Shown here: in pieces, positions 24,966 to 34,128 of the stretch
Layout: every line of letters begins with the position of its first letter
Position numbering within the stretch: position 1 is the stretch's first letter
Assembly: GCA_000434555.1 (NCBI GenBank)
Contig: FR880116.1
Location: forward strand, 1 to 62,276
Length of the DNA: 62,276 bases
Reading direction: 5' to 3'
Source of the DNA: Clostridium sp. CAG:524
GTDB lineage: Bacteria; Bacillota_I; Bacilli_A; RF39; UBA660
Program-made: the position numbers and the translations under genes
Notes under the pieces: generated by a model
Told to the model about the DNA's origin: nothing
Seen by the model: the letters and a program-made list of their open reading frames with translations, nothing else
The model's database searches: none

Positions 24966-25052
24966 ATTTTTTTTTCTAAATAAAAAATATGAGTTACCAG
25001 TACAGCCAAAACCTACGCCTGAAATTATGAGTAATAATGACGCTAAGTAAAT
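24966..25052 (-). pseudogene. possible remnant of a small GVGF-type membrane protein
   Basis: The minus strand encodes YLASLLLIISGVGFGC, resembling the hydrophobic end of the small protein at 50779-50970 (ILVLFILLVIIFGVGF). The two loci share AAAACCTACGCC. There is no start codon or ribosome site here. The plus strand of the same bases is open as ELPVQPKPTPEIMSNNDAK, so the reading is uncertain. Confidence 0.25.
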
Positions 25053-25080
25053 AAGACTATTTTAAATAGTCTTTTATTTT
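25053..25080 (+). terminator. orphan terminator
   Basis: AAGACTATTT-T-AAATAGTCTT plus TTATTTT, with no intact gene directly before it. This supports decay of a small gene in 24962-25050. Confidence 0.6.
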
Positions 25081-25123
25081 TCTTCAAATGGTGTTAAAAT
25101 ACTCATAAGAAAGAAGTGATATT

Positions 25124-25855
25124 ATGAAAATAATTAGTAATGGAGAATTGTATGTAAAAAGAAGCGATATAGAGTTTCTATCACATTATGATTCTACTTT
25201 TCCACTTGATCTTGCATTAGAACATTTAATGGATATACAAGAAAATAAATATATAAGAATAACTAACCAAAATCAAATAGATTATTTATTATCACAAAGT
25301 GATGTTCTTGATTTCAATCTTTTTCAATGTAGAAGACCTGAAGATATTAAATTAATGATATTAAAAATAAAAATGAAACTATATGAAGAAAGTGAAAGTA
25401 ATACTGAAAAAATGACTCCTGAAGAATTTAGGGCATCACAAATAGAAGCGTATAAAAATAAAATGAGAATAGAATATTTAATATCGCAATTAAAAGAGAT
25501 ACTAGCATATAAAAAGGGATTAAATAGGGATATTTATCCTGATATTCCAAATCCTTTATATACTGGTGTAACAAATGGTGAAATAACATCAGGGATATCA
25601 ATTAAACATGGAAATATAGTTTTCTATAAAGAAAATGGTGAAGAAATAACAAGAGAAGATATAGACAATGAATTCTATAATCACGCAGTAAATATTGTTA
25701 AAAGAGACATAAGAAAACAAAATGAAAATGATGAAACTGAGCTTGTAGAAGTACAAAGTGATAATAAAAAATATCTTGTTCTTGAATCAAAAACACTAAG
25801 ATGTAACTCACCAAAAACATTAAAATTAATAGATAAAAGAGAGAGTAATCAGTAA
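25124..25855 (+). CDS. hypothetical soluble protein
   Basis: 243 aa, mostly helical and charged, no signal or membrane segment. N-terminal MKIISNGELYVKRSDIEFLS, then a FQCRRPEDIKLMILKIKMKL helix and a PNPLYTGVTNGEITSG loop in the middle. Reasonable ribosome site AGAAGTGAT. It sits 71 nt before ezrA, possibly in the same transcript. No function can be assigned. Confidence 0.7.
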   Translation: MKIISNGELYVKRSDIEFLSHYDSTFPLDLALEHLMDIQENKYIRITNQNQIDYLLSQSDVLDFNLFQCRRPEDIKLMILKIKMKLYEESESNTEKMTPEEFRASQIEAYKNKMRIEYLISQLKEILAYKKGLNRDIYPDIPNPLYTGVTNGEITSGISIKHGNIVFYKENGEEITREDIDNEFYNHAVNIVKRDIRKQNENDETELVEVQSDNKKYLVLESKTLRCNSPKTLKLIDKRESNQ

Positions 25856-25926
25856 AATGATTACTTTTTAAATTGAAAGACTACAAAAACAATAATAAAT
25901 ATGTTAAAATGTATAAGGAGGATTGT

Positions 25927-27645
25927 ATGGATAAAGTAACAATTATAATAACTGGAATATTTGTATTTTGTATAATACTTTTATATATATTAACAATAAT
26001 AATTAAAAATAAGAAAAAGAAAGAGATACTATCTAATATAGATAGGTTAACTACAGAGAAGAATTTAATAATATCTTCATCATTAATTACTGAGTTTGGT
26101 AAAGCAAATAAACTTATTAATAATAAAAAAATTGCAAGTGAAGTAGAAGAGTGGAAAAAGAGATTTGATGAAATTGAAAAAACAGACATGCCAAAATTAA
26201 CAGATAAGTTAATTGAAGTAGAAAGTTATATGCTTGAAAAAAACTATGCAGAAGCACATAGAAGTCTTAATAAAGCAGAAAAAAGTATATTTCTTGTTAA
26301 AGCAAAATCAATAAAACTATTAAATGAAATAAAAGAGCTTACTGAAAGTGAAGAAAGAAATAGAGAAGCAATAACAAAATTAAAAAGTGTTTATAGAGAA
26401 GTTATATTCAAATATAATAAAAATAAAAATGATTATATGGATGTATCATCAAGAATTGAATTACAATTCGAAAATATAGACAAACTATTTAGTGCTTTTG
26501 AAGTTGCAGTTCAAAACAGTGAATATGATGAACTTGGTAAAATTGTTAAAGTACTTGATGATATGATTCATAACATAAGTATAGTTATAGAAGAAGCACC
26601 AACCATAGTAATGATGGCAACAATGATACTTCCTAAAAAGATGAAAGATATAAAAAGTGTATCTAATAAAATGATTAGAGAAGGATATAATCTTGAATAC
26701 TTAAATATAGATTATAATATAGAAGAAACAAATAAGAAGATTGCTGAAATAATGGATAAATTATATGTTCTTAATCTTCAAGATTCTATATTTGATTTAA
26801 AAACATTACTTGATTATTATGAAACATTGTATAGTGATTTTGATGCTGAAAAAAGAGGCAAGAAAGAATATGAAAGAGGACTTATTAATATAAATGAAAG
26901 AATAAGTAAAGTAAGTTCTATAATAAGAAATTTATATGCAGAAATTGATAATATAAAAGATACTTATGATTTAAGTGATGATGAAATTAAAGTAATAGAT
27001 GAAATTAATAAAGAATTAATTGCTGTTAAAGATAGTTTTAAACTTGTTAAAGATAGAACTCTTATTAAAGTAATGCCATATTCAAAATTAAGTAGTGAAA
27101 TAGAAATGGTTGCTGTGTCTTTATCAAAAGTAGAAGATAAACTTGAAACAACACTTAAGAATTTAGGTAGTCTTAAAGAAGATGAAGCAAGAGCGAGAGA
27201 TCAATTAAGTGAAATTAAAACAATAATTAATAACTCAAAATATAAAATTAAAGATTATAATTTACCAGTTATACCTGATAAATTCTATATAGAATTAAAA
27301 GAAGCACATGATGCGATAAAAGAAATAGTAAAAGAAATAGATAAGAAACCAATATCAATAAAAACATTAAATTTAAGAGTAGATACTGCAAGAGATTTAT
27401 CATTAAAACTATATCAAACAGCGGACTCTATGGTGAATACAGCGGCTATGGCTGAAATGGCTATAGTATATGGAAATAGATATAGAAGTAGTAATACAGA
27501 AGTAGAAATGGGATTAATATCTGCCTCTAAAGCATTTTATAAAGGAGACTATAAAAACTCATTAGAAATAGTATTAAATACACTTAATATTGTTGAACCT
27601 GGAATACATAAAAAACTTCTTAGTAAAATGGAAAAAGAGGTGTAA
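25927..27645 (+). CDS. ezrA: septation ring formation regulator EzrA
   Basis: 572 aa: one N-terminal membrane helix (VTIIITGIFVFCIILLYILT) followed by cytoplasmic coiled-coil spectrin-like repeats to the end, with the C-terminal NRYRSSNTEVEMGL stretch that resembles the QNR patch region. EzrA links FtsZ to the membrane and restrains extra Z-rings. Start at ATG 25927 after AAGGAGG; a longer frame from 25873 lacks a site. Directly upstream of ftsK, a division partner. Confidence 0.9.
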   Translation: MDKVTIIITGIFVFCIILLYILTIIIKNKKKKEILSNIDRLTTEKNLIISSSLITEFGKANKLINNKKIASEVEEWKKRFDEIEKTDMPKLTDKLIEVESYMLEKNYAEAHRSLNKAEKSIFLVKAKSIKLLNEIKELTESEERNREAITKLKSVYREVIFKYNKNKNDYMDVSSRIELQFENIDKLFSAFEVAVQNSEYDELGKIVKVLDDMIHNISIVIEEAPTIVMMATMILPKKMKDIKSVSNKMIREGYNLEYLNIDYNIEETNKKIAEIMDKLYVLNLQDSIFDLKTLLDYYETLYSDFDAEKRGKKEYERGLININERISKVSSIIRNLYAEIDNIKDTYDLSDDEIKVIDEINKELIAVKDSFKLVKDRTLIKVMPYSKLSSEIEMVAVSLSKVEDKLETTLKNLGSLKEDEARARDQLSEIKTIINNSKYKIKDYNLPVIPDKFYIELKEAHDAIKEIVKEIDKKPISIKTLNLRVDTARDLSLKLYQTADSMVNTAAMAEMAIVYGNRYRSSNTEVEMGLISASKAFYKGDYKNSLEIVLNTLNIVEPGIHKKLLSKMEKEV

Positions 27646-27647
27646 AA

Positions 27648-29906
27648 ATGGCAAAAAAGAAAAGAGAAAAAACTAGTAAAAAAGGATTTGCTTATGCTAA
27701 AGAATTAGAAGGATTAATATTGATTTTAGTGTCAATTACAGGACTTGGTAACTTTGGAATAGTAGGCTCACTTATGAAAAAATTTGCTATATTCTTATTT
27801 GGAACATGGTATACACTAGGACTTGCTTTAGCACTCGTTCTTGGAGTATATTTAATTGTTAAAAGAGGTAAACCAAACTATTTAAGTGGAAGAATGATAG
27901 GCATATATGCTATAGTTTTAGCATTATTATTATTTTCACATACAAAATATATTTCTACTAATAAATTAAGTGCAAGAGATATATTTACGACTACATTTGA
28001 TAATATAAGTGCATCTTATGAACAAGAAAGTGAAATAAGAAATACAGGTGGTGGTATTATAGGTGCTGCATCAAGTTGGGCATTTGTATCACTATTTGAT
28101 GTAGAAGGAACAAGTATAGTAATAGTAATAATATCTTTATTCGGACTTATAATGTTGTTTGAAATGAATCTATCTGATTTATGTAGTTCGGTAGCGAGTT
28201 CATTTAGAAATATGAAAGAAAATAAAGAAGAGAAGAAACAAAGAATTCAAGAAGAAAAGCAAAGTAGAATTAAAGATATTCCTGATGATGAAGATGATAA
28301 ACCTATTGATAAAAGAGTAGTTATTACAAGTGTTGAAGATTTAAAACCTGCACTTCATAAAGAAGAAGCACCTGTAATGGCAGCAACAAAAGAAAATGAT
28401 AATAAAGTAATAGAAGGTATAGCGGATGCAAAACCATATAAAAAGCCTTCTATTCAATTATTAAATCCAACTAAGAATAAAGGTAAAGCTAATTCAACTG
28501 AAACTATAAATTCTAATACAAGAATATTAGAAAGAACATTTATTGATTATGGAATTAAGGCTAAAGTAATTGAGGTACATGTAGGACCTGCAGTAACTCA
28601 ATATGAAATGGAATTAGAACGTGGTACTAAAGTTAATAAGGTACTTAGCATTTCAAGAGAAATAGCATTAGCACTTGCGGCTAAAGAAGTTAGAATAGAA
28701 GCACCAATACCTGGTAAAAATACAGTTGGTGTAGAAATACCTAATCAAACAATAATGGCTGTATCAATGAGAGAAATAATGGAAGATTTAGAACGTAATC
28801 CTAAATATAAAGATTCTAAACTTGCAGCACCTCTTGGTAGAGACATTATGGGAAATGTTAAATGTGTTGAAATAAATAAAACTCCACATATGTTAGTTGC
28901 TGGTGCTACTGGTAGTGGTAAATCAGTATGTATAAATAATATAATCCTAGCAATACTTATGAGAGCGACACCAGATGAAGTAAAGATGGTACTTGTTGAT
29001 CCTAAAAAAGTAGAATTTAATGTATATGAAGGAATACCACATTTACTTACACCAGTTGTTACAGACCCTAAAAAAGCATCCGCAGCACTACAAAAGATAG
29101 TTGTTGAAATGGATGATAGATATGAAACATTTAAAAATAGTGGAACTAAAAATATTCAAACATATAATGATTATGTAGAAAAAGAACTTAAAAAGAATCC
29201 AAATTGTGGACTTACTAAAATGCCATTTATATTAGTAGTTATAGATGAACTTGCTGATTTAATGTTAGTTGCTGCTAAAGAAGTTGAAGAATCAATAATG
29301 AGAATCACACAACTTGCAAGAGCTGCTGGAATACATTTAATTGTCGCAACACAAAGACCATCTACTGATATAATCACAGGTGTTGTTAAATCAAATATAC
29401 CAACTCGTATATCATTTGCAGTTTCTTCAAGTATAGATTCAAGAACAATACTTGATATGGTTGGAGCAGAGAAATTACTTGGTAAAGGTGATATGCTTTA
29501 TAAACCAATGGATGATAATACTCCTACAAGAATTCAAGGTAGTTTTGTAAGTGATGATGAAATAGAAAGAGTTGTAAATTTCGTAAAAGAAAATTGTAAT
29601 CCACCAAAATATAATGAAAAATTCACAAATTTAGATTCAGCATCTAGTAGTGAGGGAAATTACAGTGGAGATGCTTCCGGTAATGGTGGTGGAGTTAAAG
29701 ATGTTCTTTATGATGAAATATTAAATTATGCGATTCGTATGGGTCAAATAAGTGCATCATTAATTCAAAGAAAGTATTCAATTGGTTATAATAGAGCCGC
29801 TAGAATAATGGATCAGTTTGAAGAACAAGGAATAGTTGGTCCAGCAAAAGGTTCTAAACCAAGAGATGTACTTGTAAAATTAGAATCACAAAATGAAGGA
29901 GAATAA
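27648..29906 (+). CDS. ftsK: DNA translocase FtsK/SpoIIIE
   Basis: 752 aa. Four N-terminal membrane segments (residues 20-180), a charged linker, then the motor: Walker A GATGSGKSV (about 418-426), Walker B FILVVIDELADLM, the ATQRPSTD motif, and a C-terminal winged gamma domain (SLIQRKYSIGYNRAARIMDQ). Pumps chromosomal DNA through the septum. A 2-nt gap after ezrA; deoD follows 2 nt later. Confidence 0.96.
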   Translation: MAKKKREKTSKKGFAYAKELEGLILILVSITGLGNFGIVGSLMKKFAIFLFGTWYTLGLALALVLGVYLIVKRGKPNYLSGRMIGIYAIVLALLLFSHTKYISTNKLSARDIFTTTFDNISASYEQESEIRNTGGGIIGAASSWAFVSLFDVEGTSIVIVIISLFGLIMLFEMNLSDLCSSVASSFRNMKENKEEKKQRIQEEKQSRIKDIPDDEDDKPIDKRVVITSVEDLKPALHKEEAPVMAATKENDNKVIEGIADAKPYKKPSIQLLNPTKNKGKANSTETINSNTRILERTFIDYGIKAKVIEVHVGPAVTQYEMELERGTKVNKVLSISREIALALAAKEVRIEAPIPGKNTVGVEIPNQTIMAVSMREIMEDLERNPKYKDSKLAAPLGRDIMGNVKCVEINKTPHMLVAGATGSGKSVCINNIILAILMRATPDEVKMVLVDPKKVEFNVYEGIPHLLTPVVTDPKKASAALQKIVVEMDDRYETFKNSGTKNIQTYNDYVEKELKKNPNCGLTKMPFILVVIDELADLMLVAAKEVEESIMRITQLARAAGIHLIVATQRPSTDIITGVVKSNIPTRISFAVSSSIDSRTILDMVGAEKLLGKGDMLYKPMDDNTPTRIQGSFVSDDEIERVVNFVKENCNPPKYNEKFTNLDSASSSEGNYSGDASGNGGGVKDVLYDEILNYAIRMGQISASLIQRKYSIGYNRAARIMDQFEEQGIVGPAKGSKPRDVLVKLESQNEGE

Positions 29907-29908
29907 TT

Positions 29909-30616
29909 ATGGGAACAGTACATATAGAAGCAGAAAAAGGTGAGATCGCTAAAAGAGTATTAATGCCAGGAGATCCAAATAGAGCAAAGTATATTGCAGA
30001 AAAATATTTAGAAAATCCTGTATTAGTAAATCAATTAAGAGGTGAACTTGCATTTACTGGTAAATATAAAGGAGTAGATGTAACAATATTCTCAAGTGGT
30101 ATGGGAATAGGTAGTATGGGAATCTATAGTTATGAATTATTTAACTATTATGATGTGGATTCAATTATTAGAATAGGTACAGCAGGTAGTTATACAACTG
30201 ACTTCAAGATATTTGATATACTTGTTGCTGATTCAGCATATTCTAAAACTGATTTTGATGAAGAAGCAGGTAGAGAAGATATTGAAATTATAAATTCATC
30301 ATTTGAACTTAATAGTGCGATTATGGATACAGCAGCACTTAAAAGAATAAATGCACGTTTAGGACGTGTTCATACTACTGAAGCATTTTATACAGATAAT
30401 AAAGATTATTCTAAATTTATAAATCTTGGATGTAAAGCAGTAGAAATGGAAACATATGCATTACTTTATAACGCTAAAAAGTTTCTTAAAAAGGCAACAG
30501 CTATACTTACAATAAGTGATAGCTTAATTACACATGAAGAAATAGATCCAAAAGCACGTGAACAAAAACTAGATGAAATGATATTATTAGCATTAGAATC
30601 TATAATAAAAAAATAA
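29909..30616 (+). CDS. deoD: purine-nucleoside phosphorylase, DeoD type
   Basis: 235 aa hexameric-type PNP. MPGDPNRAKYIAEKYL near the N-terminus, RIGTAGSY and the VEMETYALLYNA motif are all present, with SDSLITHEE at the C-terminus. Phosphorolyses purine nucleosides, complementing deoA at 853. Co-transcribed with ftsK, ended by a terminator at 30634. Confidence 0.95.
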   Translation: MGTVHIEAEKGEIAKRVLMPGDPNRAKYIAEKYLENPVLVNQLRGELAFTGKYKGVDVTIFSSGMGIGSMGIYSYELFNYYDVDSIIRIGTAGSYTTDFKIFDILVADSAYSKTDFDEEAGREDIEIINSSFELNSAIMDTAALKRINARLGRVHTTEAFYTDNKDYSKFINLGCKAVEMETYALLYNAKKFLKKATAILTISDSLITHEEIDPKAREQKLDEMILLALESIIKK

Positions 30617-30633
30617 AAATATAACATAATAAT

Positions 30634-30658
30634 AAAGAAGATTCACATCTTCTTTTTA
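30634..30658 (+). terminator. terminator after deoD
   Basis: AAAGAAGAT-TCAC-ATCTTCTTT plus TT. Confidence 0.75.
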
Positions 30659-30677
30659 TGCTTAATCGGAGGAACAA

Positions 30678-31934
30678 ATGGAATACAAAAAAATACAAAA
30701 TAAAGAATATACACTACACTTAATAAATTCAAATAGATTTAAAACAATAAATGTAGTAGTATTTCTAACAAAAAAATTTAATAAAGATGACATTACATAT
30801 GGTGGAATGCTAAGTAGTAATCTAGTTTATACATCAAAAAAATATAATACTAAAAATAAAATAGCAATAATAGGTGAAGAACTATATGGAGCAAATATAA
30901 CTGCTTCTTTTGGTATATCAGGCAATACTGAATCATTTATTTTTTCACTAGAATTTCTAAATCCAAAATATACAGAAGATAAATATATGAATGATACATT
31001 AGATTTCTTGTGTGAAGTATTATTTAATCCAAATGTGAAAGATAATAAATTTGATGAAACATACTTTAATCTTATAAAGAAAGATGTCATAACAAAATGT
31101 AAATCAGTAAAAGATAATCCAGGTCTTTATGCTAGTATAGAATATGCTAAAATAATGTATAATGGAACACCTTCTTCTTATAGTACTATTCCAAATATAG
31201 AAGAAGTAGAAAAAGTTACACCAGAAAAACTATATAAAAAATATGCTGAATTATTTAATGGAAACTATAAAATTGATATAGTCATTAATGGTGAAATAGA
31301 TGATAAGATTATAGGAATAATAGAAAACAAATTCAAGAATGTTAAAGGAAGTAATAAGAAACTATCATTTAAAATAGAACATACTTATGATAAAAAAGTT
31401 ATAGAGAAAGTAGACACTCTTCCATTTAATCAATCTAAATTATATGTAGGATATAGATTAAATGATCTTACTTATCATGAACTTAATCATGTTTTAAGAG
31501 TATATAATGCAATACTTGGTACAATGAATGATTCATTATTATTTAATATAGTAAGAGAAGAACATTCACTATGTTATACAGTAGGTTCTTATTATTCAAA
31601 ATATAATCCATCACTTACAATATATGCTGGTATAAATAAAGTTAATTATGAAGAAAGTGTTAAATTAATAAAAGAATGTGTTAACTTAATGAGTGATAAA
31701 GCTACTGTAGAAAGATTATTTGATTCATCATTAAAAACAATAAATACATATTTAAATAATTATTATGATGATGTAACATCTCAAATAAATGAATACTATA
31801 AGAAAGAATTCGAAGAAACAGAATCAGTAGAAGAATTAAGAAGTAATATAAATAAAGTTACTATTGATGAAGTTATTAATCTAAATAAAAAAATATCACT
31901 TAGTACAATATATCTATTAAGAGGTGAGTTATGA
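30678..31934 (+). CDS. M16-fold protein without the zinc motif (YmfF-like)
   Basis: 418 aa. Fold and context match the first of the YmfF-YmfH pair that lies near ftsK/spoIIIE in Bacilli. The HXXEH zinc motif is absent; the corresponding region reads GGMLSSNLVYTSKK. The C-terminal half keeps the M16 pattern (LFNIVREEHSLCYTVGSYYS). Likely the non-catalytic partner of the next gene, with a 4-nt overlap. Confidence 0.85.
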   Translation: MEYKKIQNKEYTLHLINSNRFKTINVVVFLTKKFNKDDITYGGMLSSNLVYTSKKYNTKNKIAIIGEELYGANITASFGISGNTESFIFSLEFLNPKYTEDKYMNDTLDFLCEVLFNPNVKDNKFDETYFNLIKKDVITKCKSVKDNPGLYASIEYAKIMYNGTPSSYSTIPNIEEVEKVTPEKLYKKYAELFNGNYKIDIVINGEIDDKIIGIIENKFKNVKGSNKKLSFKIEHTYDKKVIEKVDTLPFNQSKLYVGYRLNDLTYHELNHVLRVYNAILGTMNDSLLFNIVREEHSLCYTVGSYYSKYNPSLTIYAGINKVNYEESVKLIKECVNLMSDKATVERLFDSSLKTINTYLNNYYDDVTSQINEYYKKEFEETESVEELRSNINKVTIDEVINLNKKISLSTIYLLRGEL

Positions 31935-33196
31935 AAAAGAAAACATTTGAAAGAGTAAATGAATCACTTTATACTGAAAAATTAGATAATGGAATAGAAG
32001 TATATCTATATAAGACAGATAAAACAAAGAATTTTTATATATCTATTTCAGTTAAATATGGAGCGAGTGTTACAAAATATAAAATAAATGATAAAGTAAC
32101 AGAAATAATCCCAGGAAGTGCTCACTTCTTAGAACATAAAGTAATGGCTTTATCAGAGAATAAAGAAATATCAAGAAGAATAAATGAACTTGGTAGTCTT
32201 GCGAATGCATGGACTAGTTATAATGGTACTAATTATAATATTTTTGGAAGTATAAATATAAAAGAAAACTTAAAATTACTTTTAGATATATTTTATAATA
32301 CTGATATAAATCCTAAAAATGTAGAAGAAGAAAAAGGTATTATCGGTGAAGAAATAGATATGTATAAAGATAAAATAAATAGTTATATGATGAGTGAACT
32401 ATTTAAAAATCTATTTACAAATTCATATGTAAGAAATACTGTCGTAGGTGAGAGAAGTGATATTGCTAAAATTACTTCAAAAGGATTAAACAAGATATAT
32501 AAAGACTTCTATGTACCTAATAATACATTTATAATCGTATGTGGTAACTTTGATGAAAATGATATTATGGATACTATAAAAGAATATATGAATAAGTTAA
32601 ATCTAAAGCCAAAGAAATTGCCTAAGGTTATCAAAGCAAAAGATAAAGATATTGTTAAAGTACCATATCAAGAGATAAAGAAAGATATAAATGATGAAAG
32701 AGTTAAATATGCGATAAAGATAAATAAAAAGAAATTTGATATCAAAAATAATAAAGATTTATCAGCATATCTAAATATTATTTTAGGCGCAAACTTTTCA
32801 CCAACATCATCACTATATGAAAAATATAAGAATGAAGATATAGTAACAAGTTTAAGTTATTCAGTAAATATAATTGATAATTATGTAGTACTTATTTTAA
32901 AAGCATTTACTAAAGATGCAAGTAGATTCTTAAATGAAATACAAAGTGATATTAAGAATCTATCACTTACAAAAGAAGTATTTGAAAGAAAGAAAAAAAG
33001 ATATTTAAAGAATTATATTTTAGATTTTGATAATATAGAAGATGTTGAATATATAATTTCTTATGCATTAATGGTAGATAACAAGATAGATTATAATGAT
33101 TATACTAAAATAATAGAACTTGATTATAATAAAGCATTATATGTATTAAAAAATATAAATAGTGATAATACTTCGGTAATTAAAACAATAAAATAG
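31931..33196 (+). CDS. M16 family zinc peptidase (YmfH-like)
   Basis: 421 aa. HFLEHKVM (HXXEH, about residues 65-69) and the downstream EEKGIIGEEIDMYKD provide the M16 zinc site. Probably forms a two-chain peptidase with the upstream partner; the substrate is unknown. Ends at a strong terminator. Confidence 0.9.
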   Translation: MKKKTFERVNESLYTEKLDNGIEVYLYKTDKTKNFYISISVKYGASVTKYKINDKVTEIIPGSAHFLEHKVMALSENKEISRRINELGSLANAWTSYNGTNYNIFGSINIKENLKLLLDIFYNTDINPKNVEEEKGIIGEEIDMYKDKINSYMMSELFKNLFTNSYVRNTVVGERSDIAKITSKGLNKIYKDFYVPNNTFIIVCGNFDENDIMDTIKEYMNKLNLKPKKLPKVIKAKDKDIVKVPYQEIKKDINDERVKYAIKINKKKFDIKNNKDLSAYLNIILGANFSPTSSLYEKYKNEDIVTSLSYSVNIIDNYVVLILKAFTKDASRFLNEIQSDIKNLSLTKEVFERKKKRYLKNYILDFDNIEDVEYIISYALMVDNKIDYNDYTKIIELDYNKALYVLKNINSDNTSVIKTIK

Positions 33197-33197
33197 C

Positions 33198-33220
33198 CTT
33201 GTCATTTGACAAGACTTTTT
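33198..33220 (+). terminator. terminator after ymfH
   Basis: CTTGTCA-TT-TGACAAG followed by ACTTTTT. Confidence 0.85.
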
Positions 33221-33244
33221 AAATGAAATGTTTTTCATTTTTAA

Positions 33245-33583
33245 TACCCTAGAAATGTATGGAAAATAGAAAATGCATCAGGTATTGGAGAAGTAGGAAA
33301 TCTAGTATGTGTAGACATTATGAAAATGTTTATCAAAGTAAAAGATAATGTTATTACTGATGTAAAATTCAAAACATTTGGTTGTGGAGTAGCTATCGCA
33401 ACAAGCAGTATATCAACTGAAATGATAATTGGTAAAACATTAGAAGGTTCACTTTTAGCAGAAGAAGCAATACATTTAGCAATCGCAGATTACTATAGAA
33501 AAGAAGGTAAGATGACTGAAGAAGAAATTAAAAAGAAATGTAATTTAAAAGAGCATTCAGCATCTTGTCATCTACATAATTAG
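33245..33583 (+). pseudogene. decayed NifU/IscU-type Fe-S scaffold gene
   Basis: The open frame starts right after a stop at 33242-33244 with YPRNVWKIENASGIGEVGN. That matches the conserved NPRNVG...GxGEVGN of IscU, but the preceding start, about 20 residues and any ribosome site are gone. NPVCGDIMK has become NLVCVDIMK. FKTFGCG is intact. After GKTLEGS the frame jumps directly to LLAEEAIHLAI, so about 25 residues ending in the cluster ligand HCS are deleted. An ATG at 33320 could start only a fragment of 87 aa. With one ligand lost and the N-terminus missing it is almost certainly non-functional. Confidence 0.8.
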
Positions 33584-33600
33584 TGTTAGTAAATAAAAAG

Positions 33601-33630
33601 TTTACAATCTATATAAAATTATGATAAACT
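33601..33630 (+). promoter_or_regulatory. promoter of the antisense-type small RNA
   Basis: TTTACA (33601-33606), N18, TAAACT (33625-33630) with TG two bases upstream of the -10. Start expected near 33637. Confidence 0.65.
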
Positions 33631-33636
33631 ATTGTT

Positions 33637-33717
33637 AGTGAAGCACCTGACCCCTGTAGGCTAGGTATCACATTGATTGTATTTACCTAACTACAAAGTG
33701 AGTTAGGTGATTTTTTT
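33637..33717 (+). ncRNA. candidate antitoxin small RNA of a type I toxin-antitoxin locus
   Basis: About 80 nt, from the promoter at 33601 to a terminator ACCTAACT / AGTTAGGT followed by a T7 run (33693-33717). It has no coding frame. It is convergent to the small hydrophobic gene and lies over its 3' side, and its 5' part (33640-33671) is an inverted copy of the toxin mRNA 5' end. This is the general layout of Fst/par-type loci, with convergent RNAs sharing repeats. Confidence 0.65.
33640..33671 (+). repeat. left arm of the inverted repeat around the toxin gene
   Basis: Pairs with 33853-33876. 22 of 24 aligned positions are identical, with an 8-nt insertion (33650-33657) in this arm. Confidence 0.8.
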
Positions 33718-33805
33718 AATTCATAAAAATTAAAGAAATTATTATAAAAAGTAATACGAATATAATAACAAGTAAAAAACTTATTAAGAAATCTTTCTTA
33801 CTCAT
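33716..33805 (-). CDS. 29-aa hydrophobic peptide, candidate type I toxin
   Basis: MSKKDFL followed by an uninterrupted membrane helix (VIIFVLLFIIISLIF) and the end MN. A perfect SD, GGAGGTGAT, stands 9 nt before the ATG (GGAGG at 33819-33815). The short charged head, single helix and lack of any soluble part fit type I toxins, though the sequence does not match the Fst consensus I know. The mRNA 5' end carries GTCACC, which can pair with the GGTGAT of the ribosome site and may hold it closed. Confidence 0.65.
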   Translation of the reverse strand: MSKKDFLISFLLVIIFVLLFIIISLIFMN

Positions 33806-33852
33806 ATAACATCACCTCCATTATATCTTCTGAATACAGAAAATTAATATTG

Positions 33853-33876
33853 GTGACACCTAGCCTCAGGTACTTC
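33853..33876 (-). repeat. right arm of the inverted repeat (toxin mRNA 5' end)
   Basis: Complement of 33640-33671. Starts at the predicted 5' end of the toxin mRNA. The two differences from the left arm are both G-U wobbles when read in the minus-strand RNA. Confidence 0.8.
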
Positions 33877-33883
33877 GAATGAT

Positions 33884-33912
33884 AAAGTATCATATATGAA
33901 AAAGTAATGCAA
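33884..33912 (-). promoter_or_regulatory. promoter of the toxin mRNA
   Basis: Minus strand: TTGCAT (33912-33907), N17, TACTTT (33889-33884) with an extended TG. Start near 33877. The stretch 33913-34128 beyond it shows nothing else I can name. Confidence 0.55.
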
Positions 33913-34128
33913 ATAGGTAAAATTTAATTTTGAAGTAGTTTTTTATACTGAAAATCAAATTATTCTCTAGAAAAAAAATAAATTATTGACTACATTTAAG
34001 AATACAAAATTCAATTTTAGGCAAAAATAAAAATTATTGATAAATATTACATTAAAACACTAGACAATAGTGCTCTTTATATGTTTATTTATTTTGAATA
34101 ATATAGTATAATTAAGTCGGTGAAGTGA

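Noticed and set aside
33320..33583. Intact 87-aa protein starting at ATG 33320
   Set aside because: Upstream codons in the same frame match the IscU N-terminus (GIGEVGN), so this ATG is internal to a broken gene.
33640..33876. Inverted-repeat-bounded miniature transposon
   Set aside because: No target-site duplication could be seen outside the arms, and promoters and terminator fit RNA functions better. Not excluded fully.
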